Origin: Halorarum salinum
GTDB lineage: Archaea; Halobacteriota; Halobacteria; Halobacteriales; Haloferacaceae
NCBI RefSeq assembly: GCF_013402875.1
Contig: NZ_CP058579.1
Coordinates: forward strand, 2,356,001 to 2,420,000
Direction of reading: 5' to 3'
Length of the DNA: 64,000 bases
The translations under genes were made by a program, and so were the position numbers. Positions 62,560 to 64,000 of the stretch are shown here, piece by piece. Under the pieces are notes generated by a model that did not search any database, was not told the DNA's origin, and worked only from the letters and a program-made list of their open reading frames with translations. Each line of letters opens with the position of its first letter. Positions within the stretch are counted from its first letter, which is position 1.

Positions 62560-63366
62560 CTACCGATCGGCAGCCTCGACCAGTTCGCGGACGCGGCGTT
62601 CGGACACCGGGTTCGCCACCTCGCCGTCCTCCTTCAGCGCCGTGCCGACGACGACGCCGTCCGCGACGGAGAGGACGTCCCCGACCGTTCCCGCGGTGAC
62701 GCCGCTTCCGACGAGAATCGGCACGTCCAGCCCGAACTCCTCGCGCGTCTCGACCGCGGCTTCCAGCTCCGACAGGTCCACGCCGTGGCCGGTCCCGGCG
62801 CCCGAGACGACCGTCGCGTCGGCGAGGCCGCGTTCGACGGCGTCGGCCATCGACGCGGCCGAACCGTCGCCCGACGCGAGCGGCGCGGAGTGTTTCACGT
62901 CGTGGTCGGCGAGGACGCGGAGGTCCGCGTCGATCCGGTCACACAGCCGCAGCGTCTCGTGGGCGCGCCCCTCGAGCACCCCCTGGTCGGTGACCCTGGC
63001 GCCGGTGTGGACGTTCACGCGGACGAACTCGGCATCCGCCGCGGCGGCGACCGAGACGGCGGCGTCGGCATCGTTGCGGAGGACGTTGACGCCGACCGGG
63101 AGGTCGGCGGCCTCGACGACCTCGCGGGTCGCGCGGGTCATCGTCGCGACGACGTGCTTGGGGACGTCGTCGGGGTAGAACGGGACGTCCCCGAAGTTCT
63201 CCACCATGATTCCGTCCACGCCGCCCGCCTCGAGCGCGCGGGCGTCGCGGCGGGCGTCGGCCAGGATCCGCTCGCGGGACCCGCCGTAGTTCGGCGCGCC
63301 GGGCAGCGGCGGGAGATGGACCATCCCGACGATCGGGCGATCGGCGTCGAAGGTGGATTCGAGCAC
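62560..63366 (-). CDS. BtpA/SgcQ family TIM-barrel protein
   Basis: This 268-residue protein has the family's opening RPIVGMVHLPPLPGAPNYGG, the DGIMVENFGDVPFY segment, GVNVLRNDADAAVSVAAAADAEFVRVNVHTG and a barrel end VPILVGSGVTAGTVGDVLSVADGVVVGTALKEDG. BtpA affects photosystem I stability in cyanobacteria; SgcQ is linked to sugar metabolism. In an archaeon, a sugar-related enzyme working with the facing PfkB kinase is the likelier role. The GTG at 63366 is used because upstream codons look non-coding. Confidence 0.85.
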   Translation of the reverse strand: MLESTFDADRPIVGMVHLPPLPGAPNYGGSRERILADARRDARALEAGGVDGIMVENFGDVPFYPDDVPKHVVATMTRATREVVEAADLPVGVNVLRNDADAAVSVAAAADAEFVRVNVHTGARVTDQGVLEGRAHETLRLCDRIDADLRVLADHDVKHSAPLASGDGSAASMADAVERGLADATVVSGAGTGHGVDLSELEAAVETREEFGLDVPILVGSGVTAGTVGDVLSVADGVVVGTALKEDGEVANPVSERRVRELVEAADR

Positions 63367-63433
63367 GCTCCACGGTTCCGGCGACGAGGGGTAAAGTCCG
63401 CCGTTCGAGCCGACGTCGGCTCTCGATCGCACA

Positions 63434-63458
63434 TTTCGTCCTTTTGTATACGACGAAA
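63434..63458. promoter_or_regulatory. Inverted repeat with internal TATA-like sequence
   Basis: TTTCGTC (63434-63440) and GACGAAA (63452-63458) flank CTTTTGTATAC. A second AT-rich box, CTTTATAACG, lies at 63483-63492. It is the likely promoter/operator region for the BtpA-like gene, whose start lies about 70-80 bases away. The remaining bases to 63619 show no gene. Confidence 0.45.
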
Positions 63459-63619
63459 AGACGCTCGCACCGCGACCCATACACTTTATAACGCTATAGG
63501 GATTGTCGAATGGCTTCGCCGGCTCTCGATGGGGCCCCTCCCCGCGAAAACCGACTCGACGCGGCCGCTCGTCGGTTCGAACGGCCGTCGGGAGAACGTC
63601 GGACGAGTCCGCCCCGGGG

Positions 63620-64000
63620 TCAGTCGGCGCCGGCGCCGATCGCCGTCTCGACGCCCCTGGTGAGGTCGCGTTTCAGTTCCTCCGTCGGTCCGGTGGCCTC
63701 GGCCTCGTTCTCCAGTAACACGGTCTCGCTCGGGAACAGGTGTTCGCCGAGCACGAGTCCGTGGTCGCGGGCGGTGCCGCCGGTCACCGTGAGGTAGACG
63801 CCGAGGCCGGCCTCGGCGACGGCCGCCTCCTCGTCGACGCCGGCGTCGGGGTAGACGAACTCCACGCCGTCGAGCGTCTCCGTCCCGAGGACGGCCCGGA
63901 CGAGGCGCTCGTAGCGCGGGGAGATACAGAGCGGCCCCTCGTACTCCGCGACGAACGAGCGGTCGAGGCTGGTGCCGGCCGGGAGCGTCTCGGGGCGGGC
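63620..64000 (-). CDS. C-terminal part of an unidentified protein, weakly HisG/binding-protein-like
   Basis: The last 126 residues of a gene that begins right of the window. The frame is open at base 64000. The segment LVRAVLG..GVEFVYPDAGVDEEAAVAEAGLGVYLTVTGGTARDHGLVLGEHLFPSETVLLENEAEA resembles the end of the catalytic domain of ATP phosphoribosyltransferase (HisG) or a periplasmic-binding fold (GlAD..vdxvxTGxTlrxnGL). The HisG motif is imperfect and no extra regulatory domain follows. I would not name it beyond that resemblance. Confidence 0.6.
   Translation of the reverse strand, partial: ARPETLPAGTSLDRSFVAEYEGPLCISPRYERLVRAVLGTETLDGVEFVYPDAGVDEEAAVAEAGLGVYLTVTGGTARDHGLVLGEHLFPSETVLLENEAEATGPTEELKRDLTRGVETAIGAGAD

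Overview
The window is chromosomal DNA of a halophilic archaeon (class Halobacteria). The signs are very high GC content, proteins rich in Asp and Glu, many TATA boxes about 27 bases before a start codon with no leader or Shine-Dalgarno, twin-arginine lipoprotein signals, and typical haloarchaeal genes (Bax1-XPB, PAC2 proteins, a Bat-type HTH regulator, DUF389). I see no rRNA, tRNA, CRISPR array or insertion sequence.

Layout. 1-5.1 kb: the end of gyrA, a two-gene operon with a winged-helix regulator, a CHAT-domain protease with a 44-residue peptide gene converging on it, and a SprT-like metalloprotease. 5.2-5.5 kb: a dense cluster of perfect hairpins. 5.5-17.3 kb: arginase, a secreted beta-propeller/LamG lipoprotein, a DUF389 membrane protein, a sugar-nucleotide epimerase, an HTH regulator, NDH-2, pyrimidine salvage genes (udp, cdd), a methyltransferase, small membrane proteins, a GNAT and an SDR. 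17.6-29.5 kb: two acyl-CoA synthetases, a complete Liv-type ABC importer, a Bat-like regulator, an SDR dehydrogenase and a truncated AMP-ligase; this looks like an uptake-activation-oxidation locus for a carboxylic acid or amino acid. 29.8-34.9 kb: a peroxiredoxin and the grpE-dnaK-dnaJ chaperone cluster. 35-44.7 kb: a MATE exporter, PAC2, an m5C RNA methyltransferase with a separate PUA-like partner, Bax1 nuclease, a Ca2+/cation exchanger and XPB helicase. 44.9-51.9 kb: a three-gene SsuABC/TauABC-type importer, an aminotransferase, a second PAC2, a YchF-like GTPase and small proteins. 52-58 kb: an RNase H-fold exonuclease, katG with an operator-like inverted repeat, a Tat-exported protein and a membrane GT2 glycosyltransferase. 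58-61.5 kb: an integrase plus ribbon-helix-helix gene pair set in about 2 kb of non-coding DNA and flanked by a 16-bp inverted repeat. 61.6-64 kb: PfkB kinase facing a BtpA-like protein, and a partial gene at the right edge.

Most of the window is core haloarchaeal housekeeping. The parts least explained by known families are the hairpin cluster at 5.24-5.48 kb, the integrase island at 58-61.5 kb, and the CHAT protease with its neighbouring peptide and operator-like promoter repeat. Starts were chosen from TATA spacing, gene overlap and where recognisable protein sequence begins; most long opposite-strand ORFs are GC-driven shadows and were left out.
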